From NCBI GenBank assembly GCA_003215295.1, contig QCKN01000002.1, positions 1 to 64,000 of the forward strand: a stretch of 64,000 nt of DNA, given 5' to 3'. The position numbers were made by a program, and so were the translations under genes. The DNA is from Prochlorococcus sp. AG-409-P03. Its GTDB lineage: Bacteria > Cyanobacteriota > Cyanobacteriia > PCC-6307 > Cyanobiaceae. How positions within the stretch are numbered: the first letter of the stretch is position 1; the number at the start of each line of letters is the position of its first letter. Shown here piece after piece: positions 47,642 to 57,144 of the stretch. The notes beneath the pieces were generated by a model, which did no database searches, was not told the DNA's origin, and was given only the letters and a program-made list of their open reading frames with translations.

Positions 47642-49081
47642 GTGAGTTCGGGCACTCTCTATGACAAAGTTTGGGATCTCCACCGGGTGGCAGAACTTCC
47701 TGGTGGAGCTACGCAACTACTAGTTGGTCTGCACTTAATTCATGAAGTAACAAGCCCCCAAGCATTTGCTGCGCTCGAAGATAAAGGATTGCGAGTCCTG
47801 TGTCCCCAAAGAACATTGGCAACAGTGGATCATATTGTCCCTACAGTCAACCAAGAGCGTCCATTTGCCGATTCTCTTGCTGAGGAGATGCTCAGCACTT
47901 TGGAAAAAAACTGCAAAAAGCACGACATCACACTTTATTCACTTGGCAGTGGCAATCAAGGAATCGTTCATGTAATTGCCCCGGAGCTGGGCCTAACGCA
48001 ACCAGGCATGACAATTGCGTGCGGTGACTCACATACATCAACGCATGGAGCCTTTGGAGCAATTGCCTTTGGGATAGGGACTAGTCAAGTAAGAGATGTC
48101 CTTGCAAGCCAAAGCCTGGCAATCAAAAAACTGAAAGTACGGAGGATTTGGATTGAAGGACACCTGAATTCAGGTGTATACGCAAAAGACTTAATCCTGC
48201 ATGTAATTCGAATACTTGGAGTAAAAGGGGGCGTCGGTTATGCGTATGAGTTCGCAGGCCCAGCGATAGAGGATCTCTCTATGGAAGAAAGAATGACCAT
48301 ATGCAATATGGCTATAGAAGGAGGAGCTCGATGTGGCTACATCAATCCTGATGAGATTACGTTCGAGTATCTGAAAAGATGTCCCAAAGCTCCTTCCGGA
48401 AAAGCTTGGGATAGAGCAGTTTCGTGGTGGGAAAGTCTTGCGAGTGATCCAGACTGTTCATTTGATGACGATATTCATATAGACGCATCCGAGATAGCAC
48501 CGACCATCACTTGGGGCATAACCCCAGGTCAAGCAATTGCTATTCATGAATGCATGCCGAGTCTCGAATCACTTGAGCAAAATGAGCTTCCCATTGCAAA
48601 AGAAGCCTTCTTATATATGGATCTAAAACCTGGTACTGCCATTAAAGGGCTACCTATAGATGTTTGTTTTATAGGCAGTTGCACTAATGGTCGTTTAAGC
48701 GATCTTCATGCAGCGGCACAAATAGCAAAAGGAAGACAGGTAGCAAAAGGCATCAAAGCATTTGTAGTCCCAGGCTCCGAAAAAGTTGCTAAAGAAGCAG
48801 TACAACAAGGACTCGACAAGATTTTTATTGAAGCAGGTTTCGAATGGCGCCAGCCAGGATGTTCGATGTGTCTAGCAATGAATCCCGACAAGCTTGAAGG
48901 TCGACAAATCAGTGCAAGCTCTAGCAATAGGAATTTCAAAGGCAGACAAGGTTCTGCAAGTGGCAGAACCTTGCTAATGAGTCCTGCAATGGTTGCTGCT
49001 GCCGCAATCACAGGAAAAGTTACAGATGTCCGTGAGTTATTCATAAATACTCATAGAGGTCAACAAATTCAAACACCATGA
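47642..49081 (+). CDS. leuC: 3-isopropylmalate dehydratase large subunit
   Basis: Aconitase-type enzyme of leucine synthesis. The 479-residue protein has [20 protein letters not shown] near 130, and the iron-sulfur Cys ligands in [15 protein letters not shown] and [16 protein letters not shown] start at 47642. It overlaps leuD by 4 bases (ATGA), so the two subunits are translationally coupled. Confidence 0.97.
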   Translation: MSSGTLYDKVWDLHRVAELPGGATQLLVGLHLIHEVTSPQAFAALEDKGLRVLCPQRTLATVDHIVPTVNQERPFADSLAEEMLSTLEKNCKKHDITLYSLGSGNQGIVHVIAPELGLTQPGMTIACGDSHTSTHGAFGAIAFGIGTSQVRDVLASQSLAIKKLKVRRIWIEGHLNSGVYAKDLILHVIRILGVKGGVGYAYEFAGPAIEDLSMEERMTICNMAIEGGARCGYINPDEITFEYLKRCPKAPSGKAWDRAVSWWESLASDPDCSFDDDIHIDASEIAPTITWGITPGQAIAIHECMPSLESLEQNELPIAKEAFLYMDLKPGTAIKGLPIDVCFIGSCTNGRLSDLHAAAQIAKGRQVAKGIKAFVVPGSEKVAKEAVQQGLDKIFIEAGFEWRQPGCSMCLAMNPDKLEGRQISASSSNRNFKGRQGSASGRTLLMSPAMVAAAAITGKVTDVRELFINTHRGQQIQTP

Positions 49082-49707
49082 CTTCAAAAGATAGTTTTCC
49101 TCAAGGCTCCATATTAGAAATCAATGGCAAATGCATTGTTTTAAAAGGCGATGATATTGATACAGATCGGATTATTCCTGCACGCTTCCTAAAATGTGTG
49201 AATTTTAATGAGCTAGGAGAACATCTATTTCAAGATGACCGTCAAGAACTAAAAGGCGAACACCCCTTTGATCTAAAAGAAAATCGAGAGTCTTCTATAC
49301 TAATAGTGAATGATAATTTTGGGTGCGGATCTAGCCGTGAACATGCTCCCCAAGCATTAATGAGATGGGGCATCAGAGCAATCGTGGGGCAAAGTTTTGC
49401 AGAGATATTTTATGGCAATTGCTTAGCTTTAGGAATACCATGTGCAACAGCATCAATTGATATCATCAATGATTTACAAAACCATATTCAGTCAAATCAA
49501 TCATCATCTTGGACTCTTAAAATTCAAAAGGAGACACTCTCGAGTGCAGGCACTTTATATCAAATTAACATCGAACCGGGCTCTCTAGAGATGCTCATAA
49601 CAGGCCGCTGGGACGCAACTTCACAATTAATTTCCAAAAGTGAAAAGATTAGACAAAAATTAGAAAGTCTTCCATATCTAACTGAGTTTCATAAAGAGAT
49701 TAAGTAG
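49078..49707 (+). CDS. leuD: 3-isopropylmalate dehydratase small subunit
   Basis: Swivel subunit that partners LeuC. The 209-residue protein shows [16 protein letters not shown] near the N terminus and the [20 protein letters not shown] motif near 80-100, followed by [20 protein letters not shown]. It is last in the glyA-cinA-leuC-leuD run and is convergent with the DUF3769 gene, 23 bases apart. Confidence 0.97.
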   Translation: MTSKDSFPQGSILEINGKCIVLKGDDIDTDRIIPARFLKCVNFNELGEHLFQDDRQELKGEHPFDLKENRESSILIVNDNFGCGSSREHAPQALMRWGIRAIVGQSFAEIFYGNCLALGIPCATASIDIINDLQNHIQSNQSSSWTLKIQKETLSSAGTLYQINIEPGSLEMLITGRWDATSQLISKSEKIRQKLESLPYLTEFHKEIK

Positions 49708-49730
49708 TGTCCATAATTCTAAAGCAATAT

Positions 49731-52700
49731 CTATAAACTAGATTTAGCGGGAACAAATGGTATTCCATTCCCATCGAAATTAAAATCATTCAAACGGAAG
49801 CTAAGTCCTCCAACACCAGTTTCTGGACTGTAAAACAGTCCTATGTCATAAGATCTTCTTTGCCAACGAAGTTCAAATTTAGAATTTATCGTCTTACCAA
49901 AATATTTAGAACCTTGATCTATATTGAAATCAAATCCAGTATTGAAGACCAATGGCCCAGCCAACTGTTGCGTTAATGCAAGTCCAATAGTCGCAAGATC
50001 AACAGCATTATCAAATGCAAACGGACTAGAACCTTGCTTTAGTGTGCCTCCAGCCGAAAGAGAAACCTTCGTATAATCGAAAAATGGCTTACTAAAAGTT
50101 CCAAGTGTCAATTCAGGACCGCCTCTAAGGGTAAGTGTGCTTTGATTAGCTCCATCTTGGTACAAAAAGTATGAAGCGCTAAGGTTAGTGTTAAATGCAA
50201 GTTTTGGGTGAATTGGAATAGGTGAATATTTATAAGCAGCAGAGCTTTTCAACGCTGCTACTTTACCTTCCCAAATAACATATTCACTGCTTAACGAGGA
50301 GTATATGTTTGACCTCCAAAGCCCAATAAGTTTATCTCCAGCTAAACTTTCTGCCTTATATTTAGCTACTCCCAACCTAACAATATAGTTATTATCAATT
50401 AAGCCCCATTTCCAAGATTTACTCTTTTCTAAGTAGCCACCATAACCAAGATAAATGTCAGTTTCCCCCAACGATCCATTCCAAGCCTTATAGCGATATG
50501 CTCCAAAAAAAGAAGAATCCAATTCGCCAAAAGTATCTGTATTAAAGGTTCTATTCAACCCAGCCCAGTACCTACTACCATTTGCAATCCTTTCAGGATT
50601 AAATGTACTGATATTAGCATTTAGTTTTACATCCCAATCAAAGGATCGACCCCTCAATTTTGCCTTCATACCAAAAAGATCAGAAGCATCTACATCATTA
50701 ACAACTCTTCCAGATGTCAATGAAGAGCCTGATGATATATAACTATTTGTCTCACCTTTTACGGCTCTTTGTATATTAAACTGTGGCTGCAGTGAGAGCT
50801 GATACTGCGATCCAATCTGAATTGGTTTAAATACTCTGCCAATAAACAGTCCGTCTCGATCTTTAACATCTATACCAAAAACCCAACGGTTCTCGACCTC
50901 TTCAGTCTGCCTAATTCTTCTTGACTTGAGTATTGGCAAACTCATTCTTTCTTCGACTATTAACCTACTTCTTCTAGTTGAAATCAAGATATCCCCATTA
51001 TCCTCCTCTACAGCAATAACACCTTTAGACTCAATTCTAGTTTGAGTAGGTGTGAAAGGATCATTTGTAAAGCTCATCCTATCTGCATTCCATCCTTTTT
51101 CATTAATAACTAATCTCGGCGATTGAAATCTCCAACGAGTAATGGATCCTGTAATAAACTTGGCTCTACTTAATTGACTCAAGCGTGAAGTAGGGCCCCC
51201 GCCAAATTTATTTCTCTGCTCTGAATTTTTTGCAGATTTTGGTATACCTATCTGAGCTTTTATTTTAAGGCTATCTCTATATTCAATTCGATAAATAGCT
51301 TGATCAAGTTGAGCAATAGCCTGTTCGCGAATTAACTCCTGCTGTCGTAAAGACAAGTCAGATTTTGCGGTTTTAACTAAGTTCTCCTTAGGAGTAAAAG
51401 AGGCCTTGATTTCCAGTGCTGATGGTAATTTATTGGAAGAATTAGTGTCTAAAAAGTCCAAATCATATATTTCTATCCGATCATCTCTCTGGCTAGGAGT
51501 TCTCCTAATTGCTTGTCCTTTTGACAAACATTCCGAAGGGGTTGGGTATTCATTGTCAGTAGTCTGCTTGGAATTATCCTGACCCCACCTGTAGCGAAAA
51601 CCCACTAAGTATGCATTACTACCTTCCTTTGCACCCGCAAAAGTTCCAAAAGCTCCAGATCGATGATGGAGCCGGCCTACTACGGAAAGACTTTCTGATA
51701 GAAGAACCTCAATTTCAAACCCTAAGTAATTAAGTAGCTTCGAGTATTTGTCTCTCTTTGTACGTTCATAATTACTGAAGCTAGTCGTATAGCTAATACC
51801 CTCAACAAAACCAAGATTCAACCAAGGTCTTAACCACAGTCTCGCTCCTATGCCAAGTACGCCCTCTCCAAAACTTTGGGCTGCTGTATCTGCATATGCA
51901 ACTGACTGGTTATATTTCCCTCCAGCTTGCTTGTCAGCAATATGTCCAAACCAATCAGCTTCTAGCTCTAAGGACACTGGGCCAGAGCGGTAAATCCTTT
52001 TACTGATTCCAAAACCAAGCAAATATTCAGGCCTTGAAGTTCCATTAAAGAAGAATGCTTCGCCAAACTCAGAGTCCGTCATTTGGCCACCCCAAGCAGT
52101 TATTGCCCATGGATGTGGATGCCAGTCAGGAATAGAAGGTAATTTTGGTGGACATGAAAATTCATCCGTCTCAACAGCCTTCTTGCCTTCCAACGTTTTG
52201 TGGTCGTTGGACCAAGCCTCAATTGGGGGAGAAGCATTAAGTGGGTTAACAACTGCCTCATGCCAGATTGACTTGCTAACTCCTTCTGGGGGGCTATTGG
52301 AACTTTTTAAAGTTGGAATATTTGGCTTAGAAAGATCACTACTGGACGATGGACTTTGGAACAGATTCCCTAGATATCCTGGACTAATAAGCTTTAGATC
52401 TTTACCCAAGTACTCAAGATCAAGAACCCCATAAACATCTTTAAAGTAGCCCTTTCTTTTCGTTATGTTGTATCGAAAAGAGCTGGCCTGAAAATACTGT
52501 CGCCCTTTCCGTAATCGAACCCTTCCAGTTGCATAAAGTGTTTGAAAGGCTCTATCAAACTCAATCCGATCTGCCTTTAAAACAGCACCATTTAAAACAG
52601 CACTTGCACTGCCGTCTGCAATAAAACGGTCTTTGCGCTCGTCATAAATCTGTCTATCTGCCTGAAGTTGTAATGATGCCGGTACCTGAACATTCGAGCT

Positions 52701-52949
52701 TAAAGGCTCAATAACAGGACTGGATCTTTCTTGAACAGCAAACAAATGGTCGTTCTGAGAAATATCAAGGCGTTCATATCTACGCCTCGAAGACTCAATT
52801 ATCCTTTGAAAGTATCCTTTTTCTGTTGATGCATAAACTGAGGAATGGATTAGACCCATCCCTCCTGCGGTAATTAATCCTGCAATCCAAATGTGGGGGC
52901 TCTGAGCCGCCAAAAGCCTATTGCCGAAGTTGCTGATCCTGACATGCAC
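49731..52949 (-). CDS. Large outer-membrane protein, DUF3769 / LptD(OstA)-like
   Basis: A 1072-residue envelope protein. The N terminus has a hydrophobic signal segment (WIAGLITAGGMGLIHSSVYA-S). Residues about 90-190 form an OstA/LptA-like beta-jellyroll (LQLQADRQIYDERKDRFIADG through FQASSFRYNITKRKGYFKDV). The long remainder is rich in alternating Tyr/Phe/Gly strands, as in a beta barrel, with a second OstA-like block (about 600-700), and ends FNFDGNGIPFVPAKSSL. This is the cyanobacterial DUF3769 type, a candidate LPS-assembly protein. Start GTG 52949 is the first possible (in-frame stop just upstream) and abuts a strong hairpin. Confidence 0.85.
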   Translation of the reverse strand: MHVRISNFGNRLLAAQSPHIWIAGLITAGGMGLIHSSVYASTEKGYFQRIIESSRRRYERLDISQNDHLFAVQERSSPVIEPLSSNVQVPASLQLQADRQIYDERKDRFIADGSASAVLNGAVLKADRIEFDRAFQTLYATGRVRLRKGRQYFQASSFRYNITKRKGYFKDVYGVLDLEYLGKDLKLISPGYLGNLFQSPSSSSDLSKPNIPTLKSSNSPPEGVSKSIWHEAVVNPLNASPPIEAWSNDHKTLEGKKAVETDEFSCPPKLPSIPDWHPHPWAITAWGGQMTDSEFGEAFFFNGTSRPEYLLGFGISKRIYRSGPVSLELEADWFGHIADKQAGGKYNQSVAYADTAAQSFGEGVLGIGARLWLRPWLNLGFVEGISYTTSFSNYERTKRDKYSKLLNYLGFEIEVLLSESLSVVGRLHHRSGAFGTFAGAKEGSNAYLVGFRYRWGQDNSKQTTDNEYPTPSECLSKGQAIRRTPSQRDDRIEIYDLDFLDTNSSNKLPSALEIKASFTPKENLVKTAKSDLSLRQQELIREQAIAQLDQAIYRIEYRDSLKIKAQIGIPKSAKNSEQRNKFGGGPTSRLSQLSRAKFITGSITRWRFQSPRLVINEKGWNADRMSFTNDPFTPTQTRIESKGVIAVEEDNGDILISTRRSRLIVEERMSLPILKSRRIRQTEEVENRWVFGIDVKDRDGLFIGRVFKPIQIGSQYQLSLQPQFNIQRAVKGETNSYISSGSSLTSGRVVNDVDASDLFGMKAKLRGRSFDWDVKLNANISTFNPERIANGSRYWAGLNRTFNTDTFGELDSSFFGAYRYKAWNGSLGETDIYLGYGGYLEKSKSWKWGLIDNNYIVRLGVAKYKAESLAGDKLIGLWRSNIYSSLSSEYVIWEGKVAALKSSAAYKYSPIPIHPKLAFNTNLSASYFLYQDGANQSTLTLRGGPELTLGTFSKPFFDYTKVSLSAGGTLKQGSSPFAFDNAVDLATIGLALTQQLAGPLVFNTGFDFNIDQGSKYFGKTINSKFELRWQRRSYDIGLFYSPETGVGGLSFRLNDFNFDGNGIPFVPAKSSL

Positions 52950-52951
52950 AG

Positions 52952-52986
52952 GCCACGTACTGGATGATCACAGTCCAGTACGTGGC
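52952..52986. repeat. Perfect 13-bp inverted repeat between psbI and the DUF3769 gene
   Basis: GCCACGTACTGGA (52952-52964), a 9-base loop, and its exact complement (52974-52986). Both flanking genes are on the minus strand: it lies 37 bases after the psbI stop and 2 bases before the GTG start of the DUF3769 gene. It could be the psbI terminator (no U-run follows) or a hairpin that hides the ribosome-binding region of the downstream gene. Confidence 0.75.
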
Positions 52987-53023
52987 GTGACTTGATTTGA
53001 TCAGTCCTGTTTTAGATCAATCT

Positions 53024-53152
53024 TCAATCTTGAGGGCTCTCAAGATCCTTCCTTGCAGGTGTTCTGCCTGGGTCGCTTGCCAAGAAACCAAATAGAAAGA
53101 TTCCGACAAAAAAGAAGACGACCGTGTAAACGGAAATCTTGAGGGCGAGCAT
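53024..53152 (-). CDS. psbI: Photosystem II reaction centre protein I
   Basis: A 42-residue one-helix photosystem II subunit bound to D1. The translation starts [20 protein letters not shown] and ends [20 protein letters not shown] plus D, the PsbI pattern with a slightly longer tail. It is divergent from psbH, 361 bases away, and upstream of the DUF3769 gene. Confidence 0.96.
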   Translation of the reverse strand: MLALKISVYTVVFFFVGIFLFGFLASDPGRTPARKDLESPQD

Positions 53153-53513
53153 GGATACCGACCAGGTCTATGTAAGCGAACACATCTTATGAGGCTTAGA
53201 GGCGAAATATCTACTTAAGAGGGGGGAAAATCCCTTCTATTGGGGTGGATTGAAATGTTTCGCAGTGGGTCAAGCCAAATCTCAAGCACAATCGAACCAA
53301 TAAAAATCCATTAACCAGTGGCATTCGGCAATTGGATTGAATGGAATGCCTGAAATTTTTGCTAGCAAAACCCCACATAAAGCAATTACTGAAAAGCTAT
53401 TTGCAAAAAAGCCAATCACTTTGCATCAAATCTCTGAAAAGGATCAGCCTTTGAAGGGGGATTGCTCATACAATGGACACACTTACCTCACCTGCTAAGA
53501 GCTACTAAGTGCC
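53153..53513. other. psbI-psbH divergent intergenic region; psbN not recognisable
   Basis: A 361-base stretch holding the promoters of psbI and psbH. In most cyanobacteria psbN is encoded here, divergent from psbH. I translated both strands and find no PsbN-like product. Two short frames exist: a 50-codon plus-strand frame at 53346-53498 and a hydrophobic 45-codon GTG frame on the minus strand at 53282-53419; neither matches a known family. Confidence 0.6.
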
Positions 53514-53714
53514 ATGGGACAAAAAACTGCAATCGGAAGTTTGCTCAAATCTATTGGCAATTCTGGCCAAGGGAAGGTTGTTCCAGGCTGGGGAGCTGTT
53601 CCAGTAATGGCTTTCGTTGGAGTAATGCTTCTTCTTTTCCTAGTAATAATGCTTCAGATTTACAATGAATCACTACTATTACAAGGATTCAGCCCTGACT
53701 GGAATGGTGCTTGA
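53514..53714 (+). CDS. psbH: Photosystem II protein H
   Basis: A 66-residue one-helix photosystem II subunit needed for QA/QB function and dimer stability. The translation has [20 protein letters not shown], then [20 protein letters not shown] and ends [11 protein letters not shown]-like, as in PsbH. It is followed 40 bases later by tatA on the same strand. Confidence 0.96.
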   Translation: MGQKTAIGSLLKSIGNSGQGKVVPGWGAVPVMAFVGVMLLLFLVIMLQIYNESLLLQGFSPDWNGA

Positions 53715-53754
53715 ACGACAATTCCAAATTAGTGCTGGAGCCTGAGGATCGCTC

Positions 53755-54033
53755 ATGAATGTCTTTGGCGTAGGTTTGCCTGAGATTGCGGTTATAGCGG
53801 CTTTGGCACTAATAATTTTTGGCCCAAAGCGTCTGCCAGAGTTTGGTAGAACATTAGGCAAAACCCTGAAAGGACTTCAAACAGCATCTTCAGAATTTGA
53901 AAGAGAGATTCAAAAAGCAATTTCAGAGCCTGAAGATGCTCAAACCTTGACTGGGTCTGAGCTAGAAAATCAAAACGAAATTTCCAAAGAGACTCAATCA
54001 GGTCTGCAAGAAAGCAATCCTCCCAGAAGTTAA
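53755..54033 (+). CDS. tatA: Sec-independent translocase protein TatA/Hcf106
   Basis: Twin-arginine translocation subunit. The 92-residue protein has a short N-terminal helix (GLPEIAVIAALALIIFGPKR), the FGPKRLPEFGR hinge and an amphipathic helix (TLGKTLKGLQTASSEFEREI), then a polar tail. TatA and TatB-type cannot be told apart firmly; cyanobacteria often keep one of each. It lies 5 bases before pth. Confidence 0.93.
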   Translation: MNVFGVGLPEIAVIAALALIIFGPKRLPEFGRTLGKTLKGLQTASSEFEREIQKAISEPEDAQTLTGSELENQNEISKETQSGLQESNPPRS

Positions 54034-54038
54034 ATTGA

Positions 54039-54662
54039 ATGTTTCAGGGGGATTTCCGTTTATTCGTTGGTCTAGGGAACCCTGGTTCCAAATACCAAGA
54101 AACTAGGCACAACATAGGTTTCAAAGCATTAGAGAAATATGCGCAAACCAAAGCAGTTTCTTTTCATAAGAATAAAAAAGTATATGGAGAATTAGCTCAA
54201 ATAGGCTCTGGCAGTTCAGCTCTAAAGCTCCTTATGCCTAATACATTTATGAACGAAAGCGGGAAATCTATTAAGGCTGCAATGGAATGGTTTGATATTG
54301 AAGTTGATCAGCTTCTGGTATTAGTGGACGATATGGATTTACCCATTGGCCGTCTCCGGCTTCGATCCGAAGGGAGCTCAGGAGGTCACAATGGTTTGAA
54401 AAGTACTATCCAACACCTCGGAACACAAGACTTTTGCAGATTGCGTATTGGGATTGGAGCTCCAACATCTATCAAACACGAAAGGAAAACAATGACAATT
54501 CCACATGTATTAGGAAAATTTAATTCCTTAGAAGTACCAATCATGAACAAAGTTCTTGATGAGGTAAATAAAGGTCTAGATATAATTCAGTTGCAGGGTT
54601 TAACACATGCCTCTAATCACCTGAACTCATATAAAAGTCAGTTTATATCAAGAATTATATGA
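54039..54662 (+). CDS. pth: Peptidyl-tRNA hydrolase
   Basis: Recycles peptidyl-tRNAs dropped from ribosomes. The 207-residue protein has FVGLGNPGSKYQETRHNIGF with the catalytic His, PNTFMNESGKSI, VLVDDMDLPIGRLRLRSEGS and GGHNGLKSTIQHLG. It overlaps the DUF3146 gene by 4 bases, so the tatA-pth-DUF3146 run is probably one operon. Confidence 0.96.
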   Translation: MFQGDFRLFVGLGNPGSKYQETRHNIGFKALEKYAQTKAVSFHKNKKVYGELAQIGSGSSALKLLMPNTFMNESGKSIKAAMEWFDIEVDQLLVLVDDMDLPIGRLRLRSEGSSGGHNGLKSTIQHLGTQDFCRLRIGIGAPTSIKHERKTMTIPHVLGKFNSLEVPIMNKVLDEVNKGLDIIQLQGLTHASNHLNSYKSQFISRII

Positions 54663-54916
54663 GCCAATTACCAATTACAACAGCACATCTAAGAATTCAC
54701 CGCCAAAGCTTCTCTGCCCAATATTTAGATGGAGAAGTTTCTGCAGGCGGGTTTGACTGGCAATTCACCTGGTTCTTTGGGAAAGGTGAGCTGAGTGTAG
54801 AGCCATCACTCGGGAGGGCTCTTATTCAAGATGCACTTTTACGGTTTCTTTTAAAAGCTGACTACAACCTAGAACCTGGTGGAGATTACAATTTCACTGT
54901 TAGAGCTAAATTTTGA
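54659..54916 (+). CDS. DUF3146-family cyanobacterial protein
   Basis: An 85-residue small protein with AHLRIHRQSFSAQYLDGEVS and FDWQFTWFFGKGELSVEPSL, then a helix RALIQDALLRFL. This is the cyanobacteria-specific DUF3146 pattern; function unknown. It starts inside the pth stop (4-base overlap) and its 3' end overlaps the convergent YqgF-like gene by 11 bases. Confidence 0.85.
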   Translation: MSQLPITTAHLRIHRQSFSAQYLDGEVSAGGFDWQFTWFFGKGELSVEPSLGRALIQDALLRFLLKADYNLEPGGDYNFTVRAKF

Positions 54917-55340
54917 ATTCCTTGTTACCTGGCCAACAGAACTTCTGATTTAGATAATCTTCCAAAAGAATCAATGCAGCGACTGCATCTAAAGGTTCTG
55001 GAGGCAAAAAGAAACCCTTTGGAATCCATGCAAGCCACCAGGCTGGTGGCCACAACTCCCAATATCTTTCTCTGGCTCGTAAAGTAGTTCCATATTCTTC
55101 TACCAAATGAACAGAAGGCAAATTAATTAGCAGTCTGTTCCAGACTTTACTTGAAGTCCCGTTACCTAGAATGATTCTATCAATTGGAAACTCATTATTC
55201 CATTGAATTATCAACTTAATTGCATTAGATCTGTCCAAAACTCTGCCATCTATTACCGTCAAGTTCCTAACATCAGCAAGCAAAACTCCACACTTTCTGC
55301 TGCCAGGGTCTATTGCAACAAATCTCGACATAACTTTCAA
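54906..55340 (-). CDS. YqgF/RuvC-like RNase H-fold nuclease
   Basis: A 144-residue RNase H-fold protein. FVAIDPGSRKCGVLLADVRN holds the first catalytic Asp, VHLVEEYGTTLRARERYW the Glu region and PLDAVAALILLEDYL the last Asp, as in YqgF and Holliday-junction resolvase-like families. The canonical YqgF could be elsewhere in the genome; this Trp-rich form (WELWPPAWWLAWIP) looks like a cyanobacterial branch. It overlaps the DUF3084 gene by 4 bases. Confidence 0.82.
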   Translation of the reverse strand: MKVMSRFVAIDPGSRKCGVLLADVRNLTVIDGRVLDRSNAIKLIIQWNNEFPIDRIILGNGTSSKVWNRLLINLPSVHLVEEYGTTLRARERYWELWPPAWWLAWIPKGFFLPPEPLDAVAALILLEDYLNQKFCWPGNKEFKI

Positions 55341-56326
55341 TCTAGTAAGTCTTTCTTGTTCTCATCCTGATTGATTTGCAAAGCCACAACTACAGAGTCA
55401 GCAGTATCGCTATCACGAACAGAAACAGCCTCAATTTCTATATTTTCACTATTCCTCATTCGAAGTGAGCTCCCTAATTTGTTAATTGAACTTGCATTAA
55501 ATTGAAGACCAGAAGTAAGTGATCCTCTTCGCTTGACTTCTGCCAAAGTCGATGCAAGAAGAAGCTTGATTCTCTTACGAATTAACTCTGTTGTCATCTC
55601 ATTATTCTTAATAGTCGTCTTAGCAATTATCTCCCCAGCACGAACGATATTGCGATTAGGACGAACATCCGGAAATGCATAAACGGATCTTTCGCCACGC
55701 AATACGTTAGCTGCTGATCTTATATTGACTACCCAGGTACCTCTCTCGCTAATAATTTCATCTAGTCGCTGAATATCGGCTCTTGGCACTAAAAGTATCT
55801 GTCGATTAGGTCTTTCTCTTGGCCTAACACGCCTAAACGCCTCAAGATTAGCTTCTTGCAGGAGGCGCTCTATAACATTTTTAGCCTGACTAGGACTCTC
55901 TAATTTAATTGTTGCCCTCGCCAAAGACTGTCCACTACTAATTACTACATCACCTCGTCGCAATGCAATCAAATTTCCCTCAAGTTGTTTCAACTCCTTT
56001 TCTCCTGTACTAATCCTTGCCTCAAGTAACTTTCTCTCCTCTTTCAATGGAGCAAGTGCTAAGCGACTGTTCTTAAGCTTGTTTTGTAAATCATCTAATT
56101 GGAAAAGACCAACACGCAATTGTCTGCTGACAAGCAACATAAACCCAAGAGAAAGGGAACTAATTAAGCTTCCGGTCAAAACTGTTATGAGGACAGCAGT
56201 TCTACGTGGCCTGAGATTAAAGATACTGAGACGAGCTTTACCAACTCGACTTCCAAGGCGGTCTCCAAGAGTGGCAAGCACCCCACCTAAAACAAGCAGC
56301 GAGAGAATTAGAAGCCAACCAGACAC
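55337..56326 (-). CDS. DUF3084-family membrane protein
   Basis: A 329-residue protein with two N-terminal helices (LLILSLLVLGGVLATLGDRL; AVLITVLTGSLISSLSLGFM), a coiled coil over about 75-125 (LQNKLKNSRLALAPLKEERK onward), and a conserved C-terminal domain. This matches the cyanobacterial DUF3084 family, function unknown. It lies between ntcA and the YqgF-like gene on the same strand. Confidence 0.85.
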   Translation of the reverse strand: MSGWLLILSLLVLGGVLATLGDRLGSRVGKARLSIFNLRPRRTAVLITVLTGSLISSLSLGFMLLVSRQLRVGLFQLDDLQNKLKNSRLALAPLKEERKLLEARISTGEKELKQLEGNLIALRRGDVVISSGQSLARATIKLESPSQAKNVIERLLQEANLEAFRRVRPRERPNRQILLVPRADIQRLDEIISERGTWVVNIRSAANVLRGERSVYAFPDVRPNRNIVRAGEIIAKTTIKNNEMTTELIRKRIKLLLASTLAEVKRRGSLTSGLQFNASSINKLGSSLRMRNSENIEIEAVSVRDSDTADSVVVALQINQDENKKDLLD

Positions 56327-56388
56327 AGGAAATCAGTTGAAATCACTGATAGAGAGAAACACATCACCATTCTGAGACAAGGGTGAAC

Positions 56389-57123
56389 TTAATTGAAACG
56401 TTTAGCTAAAGCGATTGGATCTAAAACCGTAATTTTCTTACGATCAATCTTCACTAGCCCTGAGTTCCTTAGATCTCCTAACAGGCGGGTAATGGTTACA
56501 CGAGTAGAGCCTATAGCTTCAGCGATTGCTTGGTGTGAAAGCCTCAAATCAATAGTTATGCCCTCATCACCTGGCAATCCAAAATCCCTACACAGAACCA
56601 GCAAAAAGCTAACTAATCTGGATGACATGTCTCTATGAGTAAGAGTCTCAATCATGGTTTCCGTTTGCAAAATACGACTAGAAAGGCCTTGAAGCAGAAG
56701 CAATCCAACACTTGTTTCGTCTTCTATAGCCTTTCGCACTGAAGCTGCAGGTGCAGTAATCATTTCTACTCTGGTAAAAGCAACAGCGTGATAAAAGCGA
56801 TCAGATCGATGCCCTGTAAGAAGAGACAGAACCCCAAAAAGGCTATTTTCCCTTAATAAAGCAACAGTAATTTCCTCCCCAGATTCATACACTCGTGATA
56901 AACGGACGGCACCACGACGAATCAAGTAAACCCTTTCAGCAGGGTCACCTGGGAAAAAAATTGTTTTAGATCGCTCAACCTGCTCGGTGTTTGCACCATC
57001 AAGATCACGTATAACCTCTATCAGGGTTCTTCGTGTCGAACCCTGCTCATTAATTAGATTGCCAGCCGCCTGAGGGTCGGATTGGGATACATAGCGGCTA
57101 AAGCCGCGATTCGCGCCTTCCAT
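56389..57123 (-). CDS. ntcA: Global nitrogen regulator NtcA
   Basis: CRP-family activator that responds to 2-oxoglutarate and controls nitrogen-assimilation genes such as amt and glnA. The 244-residue protein has the cyclic-nucleotide-like effector domain ([40 protein letters not shown]) and the helix-turn-helix [20 protein letters not shown] with LLGDLR following, the NtcA-specific recognition helix. An NtcA-type promoter lies directly upstream, suggesting autoregulation. ATG 57123 is used; no clear Shine-Dalgarno is seen. Confidence 0.96.
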   Translation of the reverse strand: MEGANRGFSRYVSQSDPQAAGNLINEQGSTRRTLIEVIRDLDGANTEQVERSKTIFFPGDPAERVYLIRRGAVRLSRVYESGEEITVALLRENSLFGVLSLLTGHRSDRFYHAVAFTRVEMITAPAASVRKAIEDETSVGLLLLQGLSSRILQTETMIETLTHRDMSSRLVSFLLVLCRDFGLPGDEGITIDLRLSHQAIAEAIGSTRVTITRLLGDLRNSGLVKIDRKKITVLDPIALAKRFN

Positions 57124-57144
57124 GGAGGCAAGATAGATAGTTGG

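Noticed and set aside
53282-53419. 45-codon hydrophobic minus-strand frame with GTG start, where psbN is expected
   Set aside because: One helix-like segment is suggestive, but the acidic PsbN tail and helix sequence are absent and the start is weak; kept only as a note in the psbN finding.
53411-53467. Short minus-strand peptide containing Pro-Pro-Ser-Lys and Asp-Pro-Phe, like a PsbN tail
   Set aside because: It is only 17 codons and the helix that should precede it would have to lie inside psbH in a closed frame; the resemblance is probably chance.
53346-53498. 50-codon plus-strand frame before psbH
   Set aside because: It has an ATG and a stop but no recognised family, no clear ribosome-binding site and polar, low-information sequence; likely chance in the promoter region.
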